Assembly (NCBI RefSeq): GCF_030758345.1
Contig: NZ_JAVAMO010000005.1
Location: forward strand, 62,001 to 126,000
From: Ruegeria discodermiae
GTDB taxonomy: Bacteria; Pseudomonadota; Alphaproteobacteria; Rhodobacterales; Rhodobacteraceae
DNA length: 64,000 bases
Direction: 5' to 3'
The position numbers and the translations under genes are program-made. Within the stretch, counting starts at the first letter, position 1; every line of letters starts with the position of its first letter. Of this stretch, positions 49,232 through 57,357 are shown piece by piece. Under the pieces are notes generated by a model. That model was not told the DNA's origin, ran no database searches, and saw only the letters and a list, made by a program, of their open reading frames with translations.

Positions 49232-49869
49232 TGCAGGATCTCCTCGCTTGTCCCGCCCCTTAGCGAATATTCGATCAAGGTGACAAGCGTTTCCCGACGC
49301 GTGGCCAGACAAGGTGCTTCCAGCAGGGCCTGTTTATCCTCCGGGTCGAAATCCAGCAGCATCGACAGCGAGTTGACCAGCAATTCGTCCTCCGCATCCT
49401 TCAGCGTGTCCCAGTCGGTCGACAACTCCCGAGCGCTGAAGAAGCGCTGCAGCAAGTCCAGAAAACCAGGGCGGTCGAATTGGTCATCCGATTCGGGGCG
49501 GCCCAGATCGCGGTCGAACCCAGTCCAGTTCACCGCGCAGCGGCGATAGGGGGTGAACCCTTCGATCTCTTCGCGGATGCGAAAGCGCGACACGCCCGAC
49601 AGCGTGATCATATAGCGACCATCCTCGGTTTCGGAAAACTGGGTCACCCGACCCGCGCAACCGATGCTGTGCAGCTTGCTGTCGTCTCTGGCGCAGGGGT
49701 TGGGCTGCACCATGCCGATTACCCGATGCGAGGATTTGAGTGTATCGTCCAGCATCTGCAGATAGCGCGGTTCGAAAATATGCAGCGGCAGGCGTGAACG
49801 CGGCAACAGAAGCGCCCCGGGAAGCGGGAACACGGCAATCGTGTCCGGCAGGTCAGCGGATTTTATCAT
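49228..49869 (-). CDS. LON substrate-binding domain protein
   Basis: A 213-residue protein equal to the N-terminal domain of Lon protease without ATPase or protease domains. [34 protein letters not shown] near residue 10, [30 protein letters not shown] and the helical C-terminal half are typical. Conserved in this order next to the thioredoxin-TPR gene. Role unknown, possibly substrate recognition or chaperoning. Confidence 0.9.
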   Translation of the reverse strand: MIKSADLPDTIAVFPLPGALLLPRSRLPLHIFEPRYLQMLDDTLKSSHRVIGMVQPNPCARDDSKLHSIGCAGRVTQFSETEDGRYMITLSGVSRFRIREEIEGFTPYRRCAVNWTGFDRDLGRPESDDQFDRPGFLDLLQRFFSARELSTDWDTLKDAEDELLVNSLSMLLDFDPEDKQALLEAPCLATRRETLVTLIEYSLRGGTSEEILQ

Positions 49870-49896
49870 GTCCAGAAGTGTAGCCCTGATCCCGCG

Positions 49897-50814
49897 TCAG
49901 GCAAATATCATCGAGCTCAGCTTGCGGCGACCGTTCAGAACCACCGGGTCATTGGGCTTGAGCGCGTCGAAGACGGTGAAGAGCTGCGCCTTGGCCGCGC
50001 CGTCATTCCACTCTCGATCCCGGCGGAACAGTTCCAGTAACTGGTCCACCGCCTCTTGTACCTGACCGCCCGCATGCAGCGCCTGCGCAAGATCGAACCG
50101 GGCCTGATGGTCGTCCGGATTGGCCTCGACCGCGGCCTGCAAGTCTCCAACGGGACCGGCATCAGCGGCCTGCTTGGCGAGTTCCAGCTGGGCAAAGGCG
50201 GCCTCAAGCTCGGGGCTGGTGGAAATCTCTGCCGGGGCGCCGTTCAGGATGGCTTCGGCCTGATCCAGATCGTCCAGTGCGATATGCGACCGTACCAGCC
50301 CGCCATAAGCCGCAGCGTGATTGGGGTCTTCGCCCAGGATCGCCGCAAAGGTCTGGGCGGCATCCACCGCTGCGCCCTGCGCCAGCATCTCTTCGGCGGC
50401 CTCGACCGCGTCGTCCAGCTGACCACCCGGGCTTTCGCCGCCCGCAGCCGCAATCACCTTATCAACAAAAGCCTTGATCTCAGACGCTGGCAAAGCGCCC
50501 TGAAACGCGTCGATCGGCTGGCCTTTATAGAACGCATAGACCGTCGGAATGGACTGAACCCGCAGTTGCGAGGCGATCATCTGCGCCTCGTCCACGTTGA
50601 TCTTGACCATCTTCACGGCGCCGCGCGCAGCGGTTACCGCCTCTTCCAGCAGGGGGCCGAGCGTCTTGCAGGGCCCGCACCAGGGCGCCCAGAAGTCAAC
50701 GATGACCGGGGTCCGCTGCGACGCCTCGACCACATCCGCCATGAAGGTCGCCTCGGACCCGTCCTTGATCAGATCGCCCGCAGGCGCTGCGCCTGCCCCG
50801 TTCAGAATGTCCAT
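49897..50814 (-). CDS. Thioredoxin-TPR co-chaperone (CnoX/YbbN type)
   Basis: A 305-residue protein. Residues about 15-125 are a thioredoxin domain with VIVDFWAPWCGPCKTLGPLLEE (C46 and C49), and the rest is TPR-like helices (AAEEMLAQGAAVDAAQTFAAILGEDPNHAAAYGGLVRSHI). E. coli CnoX hands clients to chaperones under oxidative stress. Here the CGPC site is intact, so it may also be redox active. It precedes the LON-domain gene by 27 bp. Confidence 0.9.
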   Translation of the reverse strand: MDILNGAGAAPAGDLIKDGSEATFMADVVEASQRTPVIVDFWAPWCGPCKTLGPLLEEAVTAARGAVKMVKINVDEAQMIASQLRVQSIPTVYAFYKGQPIDAFQGALPASEIKAFVDKVIAAAGGESPGGQLDDAVEAAEEMLAQGAAVDAAQTFAAILGEDPNHAAAYGGLVRSHIALDDLDQAEAILNGAPAEISTSPELEAAFAQLELAKQAADAGPVGDLQAAVEANPDDHQARFDLAQALHAGGQVQEAVDQLLELFRRDREWNDGAAKAQLFTVFDALKPNDPVVLNGRRKLSSMIFA

Positions 50815-50911
50815 GGCTCAGTGCTCCTGTCCTTCTTGCCGCATCTATATGGAATCAAAGCAGCGAAAGCCAAGTGCCGATTTGGCAATTCGCCCGATTC
50901 ACCTGCTGCCC

Positions 50912-51700
50912 TCAGAGATCGAACGTGGCAAAGACCGGCGCGTGGTCGCTGGGTTTTTCCCAACCGCGCGCGTCGCGCAGGATGCGGCTGGAATGAGCCG
51001 CGTTGCTGATATCGGGCGTGGCCCAGACATGATCCAGCCTGCGCCCCTTGTCTGCGGCATCCCAGTCTTTCGCGCGGTAAGACCACCAGCTATAGAGCTT
51101 GCCCTCGGGGATGTCGCGGCGGGTGATATCGATCCAGCCACCGGCCTCCTGTGTCTCGGCCAGTTGTTCGACCTCGATGGGTGTGTGCGAGACAACCTTG
51201 AGCAGTTGTTTATGCGACCAGACGTCATCCTCTTGCGGAGCGATATTCAGATCACCCACGAGAATGGATTTCTCGGGCGTCTCGGCGCGAAACCAATCGC
51301 GCATATCGGTGAGATAGTCGAGTTTCTGCCCGAACTTCTCGTTCACCTCGCGATCCGGCACATCACCGCCTGCGGGGACATAGAAATTGTGGATCACGGT
51401 GCCATTTTCCAGCCGCCCGGCCACATGGCGAGCGTGACCAAGACCGGCGAAATCCTTGTCGCCGATATCCTCGATCGGCAGGCGCGACAGGATCGCAACC
51501 CCGTTGTAACCCTTTTGCCCGCGCGCAATCAGGTGTGGATACCCCAGCGCAGCGAAACCTTCGGTGGGGATCTTTTCGACCGGGGATTTACACTCCTGCA
51601 GGCAGAGCACGTCAGGCCCTTCTTCCTTGAGCAATTGTTGCACGATCGGTTCGCGCAACCGGACCGAGTTGATGTTCCAGGTAGCAAGGGTAAAGGACAT
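50912..51700 (-). CDS. xth: Exodeoxyribonuclease III (AP endonuclease)
   Basis: A 262-residue EEP-family nuclease. FTLATWNINSVRLR, VLCLQECKSP (metal Glu), NFYVPAGGD, LVGDLNIAP (Asp-x-Asn) and RLDHVWATPDI plus the closing PSDHAPVFATFDL (Asp-His) are present. It repairs abasic sites. Start ATG 51700 begins MSFTLATWN; the few residues upstream in frame are unlike the family. Confidence 0.94.
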   Translation of the reverse strand: MSFTLATWNINSVRLREPIVQQLLKEEGPDVLCLQECKSPVEKIPTEGFAALGYPHLIARGQKGYNGVAILSRLPIEDIGDKDFAGLGHARHVAGRLENGTVIHNFYVPAGGDVPDREVNEKFGQKLDYLTDMRDWFRAETPEKSILVGDLNIAPQEDDVWSHKQLLKVVSHTPIEVEQLAETQEAGGWIDITRRDIPEGKLYSWWSYRAKDWDAADKGRRLDHVWATPDISNAAHSSRILRDARGWEKPSDHAPVFATFDL

Positions 51701-51792
51701 GGGAAAACTCTCGACAGGACGATTTCGGCGCACCCTATCGCGCTGCCCGACCCTGCGCCATCCCCAACCGCCCGGACAGTTGCTGCCCTATT

Positions 51793-51812
51793 AAGCCGGT
51801 TTAACCCGGCTT
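51793..51812. promoter_or_regulatory. Hairpin upstream of the NHLP-type precursor gene
   Basis: AAGCCGG (51793-51799) pairs with CCGGCTT (51806-51812) over six bases. It ends 37 bp before the precursor ATG, in the spacer shared with xth. No T run long enough for a terminator. It may be a leader structure or protein site. Confidence 0.3.
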
Positions 51813-51849
51813 TGGCCGCAAGATCAGGTTACACCCCCACCTTCTCTTC

Positions 51850-52179
51850 ATGAGAGCAGAAATTGAGATGATAAAGCCGCCCTTGAAATCGGACCTGCTG
51901 AACAGGGTCTGGACAGATAAGGCCTATCGCGCCCGGTTGCATGACAATCCGCATGCAGCCCTTGCGGAGGTCGGCGTACAGGTTCCGAACAGCATCCAGA
52001 TAAAGCTCGTAATGGATTGCGACCGAGTCCGGTATCTTCACATCCCGACCCCGCCACAACAGGGCGAAATCTCGGACCGTGATCTGCTCGACGCACAGGG
52101 CGGCACCACCCCGATCTGCGCGGCATCCGTGACCATCGTAACAACCCATATTGCAATTTCCGTCACGGCGCATGTCTGA
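51850..52179 (+). CDS. NHLP-type (nitrile-hydratase-leader) RiPP precursor-like peptide
   Basis: A 109-residue protein. Residues about 12-83 follow the NHLP leader pattern: SDLLNRVWTDKAYRARL, then DNPHAALAEVGVQVPNSI, a strand IKLVMDCDRVRYLHIPTPP, and EISDRDLLDAQGG. Gly84-Gly85 is a typical double-glycine cleavage site. The 24 residues after it carry no charge and hold 6 Thr, 4 Val, 4 Ile, 4 Ala, 2 Ser, 2 His, 1 Pro and one Cys (C90). The nitrile hydratase metal motif (CxLCSC) is absent, so it is not the enzyme. An in-frame ATG at 51868 may be the real start; neither has a strong ribosome binding site. No cyclase, radical SAM, lanthionine synthetase or peptidase-transporter gene is near, so any modification must act in trans. 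Confidence 0.7.
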   Translation: MRAEIEMIKPPLKSDLLNRVWTDKAYRARLHDNPHAALAEVGVQVPNSIQIKLVMDCDRVRYLHIPTPPQQGEISDRDLLDAQGGTTPICAASVTIVTTHIAISVTAHV

Positions 52180-52214
52180 GCAGCTGTCTCCGTAACCATC
52201 CCAAGGTTGCAGAC

Positions 52215-52240
52215 AAAAAAAGACCGGGCGCAAGGCCCGG
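52215..52240 (-). terminator. Rho-independent terminator of the CenR-like regulator
   Basis: On the minus strand a stem of GCCCGG/CCGGGC arms (52224-52229 with 52235-52240, loop of five) is followed by seven T (52215-52221 read in reverse). It lies about 110 bp after the regulator stop and 36 bp from the stop of the convergent precursor gene. Confidence 0.85.
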
Positions 52241-52351
52241 CCAGTCCAACAGGGAGGATGCATGTCGTAACCCGGACATGCGCGGGCTGAGTTAACATTA
52301 ACAGATTCGCCGGTCTCTCAATATGACATTTGTCACACAAGACCCGGGAAA

Positions 52352-53038
52352 TCAGGCCACCAGCCGATACCCGCCGGATTCGGTAACCAATAGGCGGGCA
52401 TTGGACGGATCGGGCTCGATCTTCTGGCGTAGGCGATAGATGTGGGTTTCCAGCGTGTGGGTGGTAACCCCGGCATTATAACCCCAGACCTCGTGCAACA
52501 GCACGTCACGCGCCACGACCCCATCGGTGGAGCGGTAGAGGAATTTGAGGATATTGGTTTCCTTCTCCGTCAGACGGATTTTGCGCTCATCATCGGTGAT
52601 CAGCATCTTCATCGCCGGTTTGAACGTGTAAGGCCCAAGCTGGAACACCGCATCCTCGGATTGCTCATGCTGGCGCAGCTGCGCGCGGATGCGTGCCAGA
52701 AGAACGGGGAATTTGAAGGGCTTAGTAACGTAGTCATTGGCCCCGGCATCGAGCCCCAGAATAGTATCAGCGTCGCCATCATGGCCGGTCAGCATCAGGA
52801 TCGGGCTTTTCACACCTTGCTTGCGCATCAGACGGCACAGCTCGCGACCATCTGTGTCAGGCAGGCCCACATCCAGAATGACAAGGTCATACAGCGCCTC
52901 TTTCACCCGCTCCATCGCGTTCTGGCCATCGCTGGCCTCGAACACATCGAAATCCTCGGTCATGACCAATTGTTCGCTGAGCGCTTCACGCAAGTCTTCA
53001 TCATCATCGACCAACAGGATTTTCTTGAGCTGTGCCAT
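52352..53038 (-). CDS. cenR: OmpR-family response regulator, CenR-like
   Basis: A 228-residue regulator. Receiver domain (1-120): KKILLVDDDEDLREAL, phosphoacceptor D56 in VILDVGLPDTDG, and DYVTKPF with the conserved Lys. The effector winged helix (about 130-228) has LTEKETNILKFLYRSTDGVVARDVLLHEVWGYNAGVTTHTLETHIYRLRQKIE. The linker ARIRAQLRQHEQSEDA and the VTTHTLETHIYRLRQKIE block are those I recall from CenR, the envelope-controlling regulator of alphaproteobacteria. No sensor kinase is adjacent. The symbol is a family match from memory. Confidence 0.8.
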   Translation of the reverse strand: MAQLKKILLVDDDEDLREALSEQLVMTEDFDVFEASDGQNAMERVKEALYDLVILDVGLPDTDGRELCRLMRKQGVKSPILMLTGHDGDADTILGLDAGANDYVTKPFKFPVLLARIRAQLRQHEQSEDAVFQLGPYTFKPAMKMLITDDERKIRLTEKETNILKFLYRSTDGVVARDVLLHEVWGYNAGVTTHTLETHIYRLRQKIEPDPSNARLLVTESGGYRLVA

Positions 53039-53200
53039 CGCGCTGTCCTCCTTGAACTTTCTCTGAACTTGAGACCGCAGCGGCGCAACGACAAGATATG
53101 GCGCCTTTTTTTCACGCCCTCGTGTCCGACACCGGGGAAATGTTTCACATTTGCAGCAAGCACGACTAAGCAGGGCATCAAACGTTACAGGAAATGACCG

Positions 53201-54295
53201 ATGAGTCTTCGCCCAGATATCACCGAACTGATGGCGCGCGCCCGCGCGGATCTGCGTATGGGCGTACCGGTCGTGATCTCGGACCCAGCGCGTGGAAGTG
53301 TCCTTGTGGCCTCGACCGAGACGTTGAGCCCTGCGCGGCTGGCGGGTCTGCGCGCGTTAGGCGGCGAGCTGTGCATTGCCATCACTGCGCGCCGGGCCGA
53401 GACGCTCAAGGCTCGGGCCTATGATGGCGATCTGGCCCGGATCGCGGTGCCCGACGATGCCGATCTGACCTGGATCGCCGCCATTGCCGACCCCGCAGAC
53501 GATCTGAACACGCCGATGAAGGGGCCGTTGCGCTCGGTGCGCGACGGGCAGGCCGATCTGCATCGGCTGGCGATCGTCCTGATGAAAGCCGCGCGCCTTT
53601 TGCCCGCAGCCGTAGTGGCCCAGATTCCAAAAGGACAGGTAACGGCAATTGCCGAGGGCCTGACCCGGATCGATCACAATGCCGCAGCCCGCCTTATGGC
53701 CGAACGCAGTCCCTTGCGCGAGGTGGTCGCGGCCCGGCTGCCGATGGAGGTCTCTGAGGCAGGGCGTCTGCACATCTTCCGCCCCGAGGATGGCGGCGAG
53801 GAGCATTACGCCGTGGAGATCGGGCGCCCGAATCGACAGGCACCGGTTCTGTCGCGGCTGCATTCGGCCTGTTTTACCGGCGACCTGATGGGCAGCCTGA
53901 AGTGCGATTGCGGGCCGCAACTGCGCGGGGCGTTGGCGCAGATGGGGGCCGAGGGGGCGGGCGTGCTGCTCTACCTCAATCAGGAAGGCCGCGGCATTGG
54001 ACTGGCCAATAAAATGCGCGCCTATTCGCTGCAGGATCAGGGCTTTGACACGGTCGAGGCCAATCACCGGCTGGGGTTTGAGGATGACGAGCGCGACTTC
54101 CGGCTGGGCTCGGATATTCTCAAGTCGCTTGGATTCTCCTCGGTCCGGCTGCTGACCAACAACCCCGCCAAGATCGCCATGATGGAGCGGACGGGCGTCG
54201 CGGTGACCGAGCGCGTGCCGCTCAAAGTGGGCGAAACCGCCCATAACCGGGGCTATCTGGCCACCAAGGCGGCAAAATCCGGTCATCTGCTGTGA
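53201..54295 (+). CDS. ribA: GTP cyclohydrolase II with a degenerate RibB-like N-terminal region
   Basis: A 364-residue protein. The C-terminal half (about 205-360) is RibA: zinc cysteines C224, C235 and C237 (SACFTGDLMGSLKCDCG), QEGRGIGLANK and LGFEDDERDF. It opens GTP to the first riboflavin precursor. The N-terminal 190 residues resemble the DHBP synthase scaffold but lack its clear active-site motifs, so the fusion partner is probably inactive. An AGGAAATGACCG ribosome binding site precedes ATG 53201. The next gene overlaps by four bases. Confidence 0.92.
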   Translation: MSLRPDITELMARARADLRMGVPVVISDPARGSVLVASTETLSPARLAGLRALGGELCIAITARRAETLKARAYDGDLARIAVPDDADLTWIAAIADPADDLNTPMKGPLRSVRDGQADLHRLAIVLMKAARLLPAAVVAQIPKGQVTAIAEGLTRIDHNAAARLMAERSPLREVVAARLPMEVSEAGRLHIFRPEDGGEEHYAVEIGRPNRQAPVLSRLHSACFTGDLMGSLKCDCGPQLRGALAQMGAEGAGVLLYLNQEGRGIGLANKMRAYSLQDQGFDTVEANHRLGFEDDERDFRLGSDILKSLGFSSVRLLTNNPAKIAMMERTGVAVTERVPLKVGETAHNRGYLATKAAKSGHLL

Positions 54296-54792
54296 GCCCG
54301 CATGATCTTGTTCTGACACCTACCGGACTGCGCTTTCGTGAGCGGCGGTTTCCCTGCTCGATCGGACGGGGTGGCTTGACCGCGCGAAAGCGAGAGGGCG
54401 ATGGCGCTACGCCGGTTGGAACCCACAGAATTGTAGGCATGTTCTATCGCCCCGACCGCATGAGTGCGCCCGCCTCCTGGTCACAAGCAGTGGGGCCGCA
54501 CGACCTGTGGTCTGATGATGTGAATGATCCAGCATATAATATGTGGGTCCGCACGCCGCACGGGTTCAGCCACGAGGCGCTGCGCCGCGCCGATCCGCTT
54601 TATGATCTGGTTCTGGTGATGGATTGGAATTGGCCCGATGCCGCGCCGGGCCATGGCTCTGCCATCTTCATCCATCAGTGGCGACGTCCGGGCTATCCGA
54701 CCGAGGGTTGCATCGCCCTGCGCCGTCAGCATCTGCACTGGATCGCCCAGCGGGTCGACTATGGGACCCGCGTGATCATCCCTGCGGCTTGA
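54292..54792 (+). CDS. L,D-transpeptidase (YkuD) fold protein
   Basis: A 166-residue protein with SIGRGGLTARKREGDGATPVGTHRI near residue 23, IFIHQWRRPGYPTEGCIALRRQHLHWI with His128 and the likely nucleophile Cys140, and a short C-terminal strand. It has no signal peptide, unusual for an enzyme acting on peptidoglycan, so its site is uncertain. GTG at 54292 overlaps the ribA stop (GTGA) and fixes the start. Its end overlaps the convergent yggS gene by 17 bp. Confidence 0.83.
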   Translation: MSPHDLVLTPTGLRFRERRFPCSIGRGGLTARKREGDGATPVGTHRIVGMFYRPDRMSAPASWSQAVGPHDLWSDDVNDPAYNMWVRTPHGFSHEALRRADPLYDLVLVMDWNWPDAAPGHGSAIFIHQWRRPGYPTEGCIALRRQHLHWIAQRVDYGTRVIIPAA

Positions 54793-55435
54793 CCCGCTCG
54801 CCAAAGATCGCCGACCCGACCCGGACATGGGTGGCGCCCAGCGCAATGGCGGTTTCGAAATCTTCGCTCATGCCCATCGACAAGCCCTCAAGACCATTGC
54901 GTGCTGCGATCTTGGCCAGAAGCGCAAAATGCAGCGCCGGTTCCTCATCAATGGGCGGGATGCACATCAGGCCTCGCACAGGAAGGTCGAGCGCCCTGCA
55001 CTCTGCCACAAACGCATCCGCCTCGCCGGGCAGCACACCTGCTTTCTGATCCTCCTCGCCGGTATTCACCTGAATGAAAAGGTCCGGGCACTTGCCCAGT
55101 TCCTGCGCCAGCCGCGCGATGGTTTTGGCCAGCTTGGGCCGGTCGAGCGAATGAATTGTATGGCCCAGCTCCATCGCCTGACGGGCCTTGTTGGTCTGCA
55201 GCGGGCCGATCAGATGCAGGTCGATATCCGGATACTGCCCGATGAAAGCGGGCCACTTGCCAGCCGCCTCTTGCACCCGATTCTCGCCAAAGACCCGGTG
55301 TCCCTGCTCCAGCACCGCCGCGACCCGGTCATTGGGTTGCACCTTGGACACGGCGATCAGCTTGACCGACCCCTCGGCCCGCCCTGCCGCACGCTCGGAT
55401 GCGTGAATTCTGCCGGTGATTTCCTGAAGTGACAT
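54776..55435 (-). CDS. yggS: YggS-family PLP homeostasis protein
   Basis: A 219-residue alanine-racemase-fold protein. KLIAVSKVQPNDRVAAVLEQGHRVFGENRVQEAAGKW holds the PLP lysine (AVSK). LHLIGPLQTNKARQAMEL, FIQVNTGEEDQKAG and LSMGMSEDFETAIALGATHVRVGSAIFGER are family motifs. It keeps free pyridoxal phosphate in balance. Start ATG 55435 begins MSLQEITGRIH; residues upstream are not conserved. Confidence 0.94.
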   Translation of the reverse strand: MSLQEITGRIHASERAAGRAEGSVKLIAVSKVQPNDRVAAVLEQGHRVFGENRVQEAAGKWPAFIGQYPDIDLHLIGPLQTNKARQAMELGHTIHSLDRPKLAKTIARLAQELGKCPDLFIQVNTGEEDQKAGVLPGEADAFVAECRALDLPVRGLMCIPPIDEEPALHFALLAKIAARNGLEGLSMGMSEDFETAIALGATHVRVGSAIFGERVKPQG

Positions 55436-55482
55436 GCGAGTCCCCGATCCGTTGCTGGCACCGAGAAACACCATGTGGGCGC

Positions 55483-55513
55483 AAAAGAAAAGGGCAGGTC
55501 CAAAGACCTGCCC
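55483..55513 (-). terminator. Rho-independent terminator of the porin gene
   Basis: GGGCAGGTC (55492-55500) pairs with GACCTGCCC (55505-55513), nine pairs and a 4-nt loop. On the minus strand it is followed by TTTTCTTTT. It begins 30 bp after the porin stop. Confidence 0.92.
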
Positions 55514-55542
55514 AAATCTGTAACCGTTAGGTCGTGATCAAC

Positions 55543-56508
55543 TTAGAAGTTGAACTGAACACCCAGGTCAGCAAATGTCTCGCTGGACTCGCCGCCGGGC
55601 TTGAAGGTACCAACGGCACCTTTCAGGTCAACACCGCCACCAAGATCCTGAACGAAACCAAGTGCGAAGGCTTGGGTATCAGCATCGCCAGCACCGTCAC
55701 CATAGGAGAACTGGATGTCGGTTGCCGTGCCAAGCTCGTAGTTGGCGGACAGACCCCAGAACGTGTCGAACGCACCGTTGTCGTTGTCGGCATCTTCGTT
55801 ACCAACCAGCAGCGTGCCGCTGAAGGCGCCGAAGGTTGCGCTTGCAGTCAGAGCAACAACAGATGTGGTACCCAGAGCGATCTGGTCGGCGTCAGGACCG
55901 CCAGTAGGATCGTTTTCCGAGTAAGTGACCGCGACAGCGAAGGTATCGCCAGCATATGCACCGCTGATGCCCCACTGCTCACCAGCACCGGTTTCCTCAG
56001 GCGAGAAGGAGCCCGAAACGGCGAAGTCGCCGATTGCATACTGAGCGAAAACACCGTTCACGCCAGCGCCGGTCGACGAGAACGCGTCGTCATCAAAGTT
56101 GAAGCCGGAGGTCTGGCCGGTGAACGCGGTCAGGCCGGGCTCGAAACCGTAGAAGTCGGGAAGGTTGTCGACCGTGCCCGAAATGTTGCCAACGTCAACA
56201 CGCAGGCCTTCATACTGGGTGGTGAAACGTGCGCCGCTCAGCGAAGCAGCACCGGCAGTACCGTCGGCATTGTCGTCGGCTTGAAGACGAACACGAGCCG
56301 AGAAGTCAACGCCACCGTCGGTGGTCGCGTTGGCGTCGATGTTAAAGCGGAAACGGCTTCTCAGGCGGGTTTCTTTTTCACCATCGGCTTCGTCGGCGCC
56401 GCTGTTGTATTGGATACCAAAGCGGCCATAACCGCTGAAGTTCACGTCTGCGGCTGCGACACTGGCGGTCGCGACAAGCGCAGTCGTTGCGAAGAGAATC
56501 TTTTTCAT
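55543..56508 (-). CDS. Outer-membrane porin, Rhodobacter type
   Basis: A 321-residue porin. Signal peptide MKKILFATTALVATASVAAA, then alternating amphipathic strands starting DVNFSGYGRFGIQYNS, acidic loop regions, and a C-terminal strand ending in Phe (DLGVQFNF), needed for outer-membrane assembly. It would form a trimeric general diffusion pore. Monocistronic, with its own terminator. The 279-bp upstream region holds the promoter. Confidence 0.93.
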   Translation of the reverse strand: MKKILFATTALVATASVAAADVNFSGYGRFGIQYNSGADEADGEKETRLRSRFRFNIDANATTDGGVDFSARVRLQADDNADGTAGAASLSGARFTTQYEGLRVDVGNISGTVDNLPDFYGFEPGLTAFTGQTSGFNFDDDAFSSTGAGVNGVFAQYAIGDFAVSGSFSPEETGAGEQWGISGAYAGDTFAVAVTYSENDPTGGPDADQIALGTTSVVALTASATFGAFSGTLLVGNEDADNDNGAFDTFWGLSANYELGTATDIQFSYGDGAGDADTQAFALGFVQDLGGGVDLKGAVGTFKPGGESSETFADLGVQFNF

Positions 56509-56787
56509 CGTTTTTCCCTCGGGTTTCCTTTAGTGCCTCAAGCTCATCGCAACCATAGCTTTGGCCTGAGCATGGGCATCGTGTCGCCCGTTTTGACCTG
56601 ATTGCGCAAGTATCGCGGCGTACGTTTAACCAAATGTCCCCCGACGTGGTGCAAGGATGCCACAGTGATCGCGGCGTGCCAGCAACGCCAAAGCAAAAAG
56701 ACTGAAATAACCACTTAAAATACAGCCTTGTTGCATCGCGGCGGCTTGTCTAAAACTCTGCCAACCGGATTATCAGGACTTAGCTCA

Positions 56788-57282
56788 ATGACCAGTGGCC
56801 CTTTTCGATTTGCAGTGCTTGGCGCAAGCCTTTTGGCCCTAGCATCTTGCGGTGGGCCATCTGCGCTAGATTCAAATACATCAAGCAATGACCGCTTTGT
56901 TGGAGGTGACCCTGACGACGTCGCGCTGAACGATCCCAACCGCTCTACGATTTGGGATGTCTTCAAGCCTGCCAACACCGAAAACATCGTCGATGTGAAC
57001 AAATACCTCTGGGCGGCGTCGCTGGATGTGCTCAACTTTCTACCCGTCGAAGCCGTTGATCCCTTCACAGGTGTGATCTCGACCGGTTACGGAACGCCGC
57101 CCGGTGGCGGGCGCGCCTATCGCGCGACAGTCCACATCAGCGATCCCGCGCTTGATGCGCGCTCGTTGAACGTGGCTCTGCAAACCCGGAACGGTCCGGT
57201 TAGTCAGGCCACCGCCCGCGCGGTCGAGGATGCGATTCTATCGCGGGCGCGTCAGCTACGCGTTGCCGATGGCAGGCTCTAG
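56788..57282 (+). CDS. DUF3576 lipoprotein
   Basis: A 164-residue lipoprotein. Lipobox LASC with Cys21. The body carries STIWDVFKPANTENIVDVNKYLWAASLDVLNFLPVEAVDPFTGVISTGYG, the DUF3576 signature. Function unknown; it often stands upstream of leuS in alphaproteobacteria. ATG 56788 begins the signal sequence; the ORF is open upstream. A terminator follows. Confidence 0.88.
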   Translation: MTSGPFRFAVLGASLLALASCGGPSALDSNTSSNDRFVGGDPDDVALNDPNRSTIWDVFKPANTENIVDVNKYLWAASLDVLNFLPVEAVDPFTGVISTGYGTPPGGGRAYRATVHISDPALDARSLNVALQTRNGPVSQATARAVEDAILSRARQLRVADGRL

Positions 57283-57310
57283 AAACTCGGCCCCATAGAC
57301 AGTATCAACG

Positions 57311-57336
57311 CGCCGGGCCAATCGCCCGGCGTTTTC
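57311..57336 (+). terminator. Rho-independent terminator after the DUF3576 gene
   Basis: CGCCGGGC (57311-57318) pairs with GCCCGGCG (57324-57331) over five bases, followed by TTTTC. It lies just before the leuS ribosome binding site, so it also separates leuS from the upstream gene or acts as an attenuator. Confidence 0.75.
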
Positions 57337-57357
57337 ATTGACCAAGGACCGCACCAC

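Noticed and set aside
51850-52179. Truncated nitrile hydratase subunit
   Set aside because: The metal-binding CxLCSC motif is absent and a GG site followed by an uncharged core is present.
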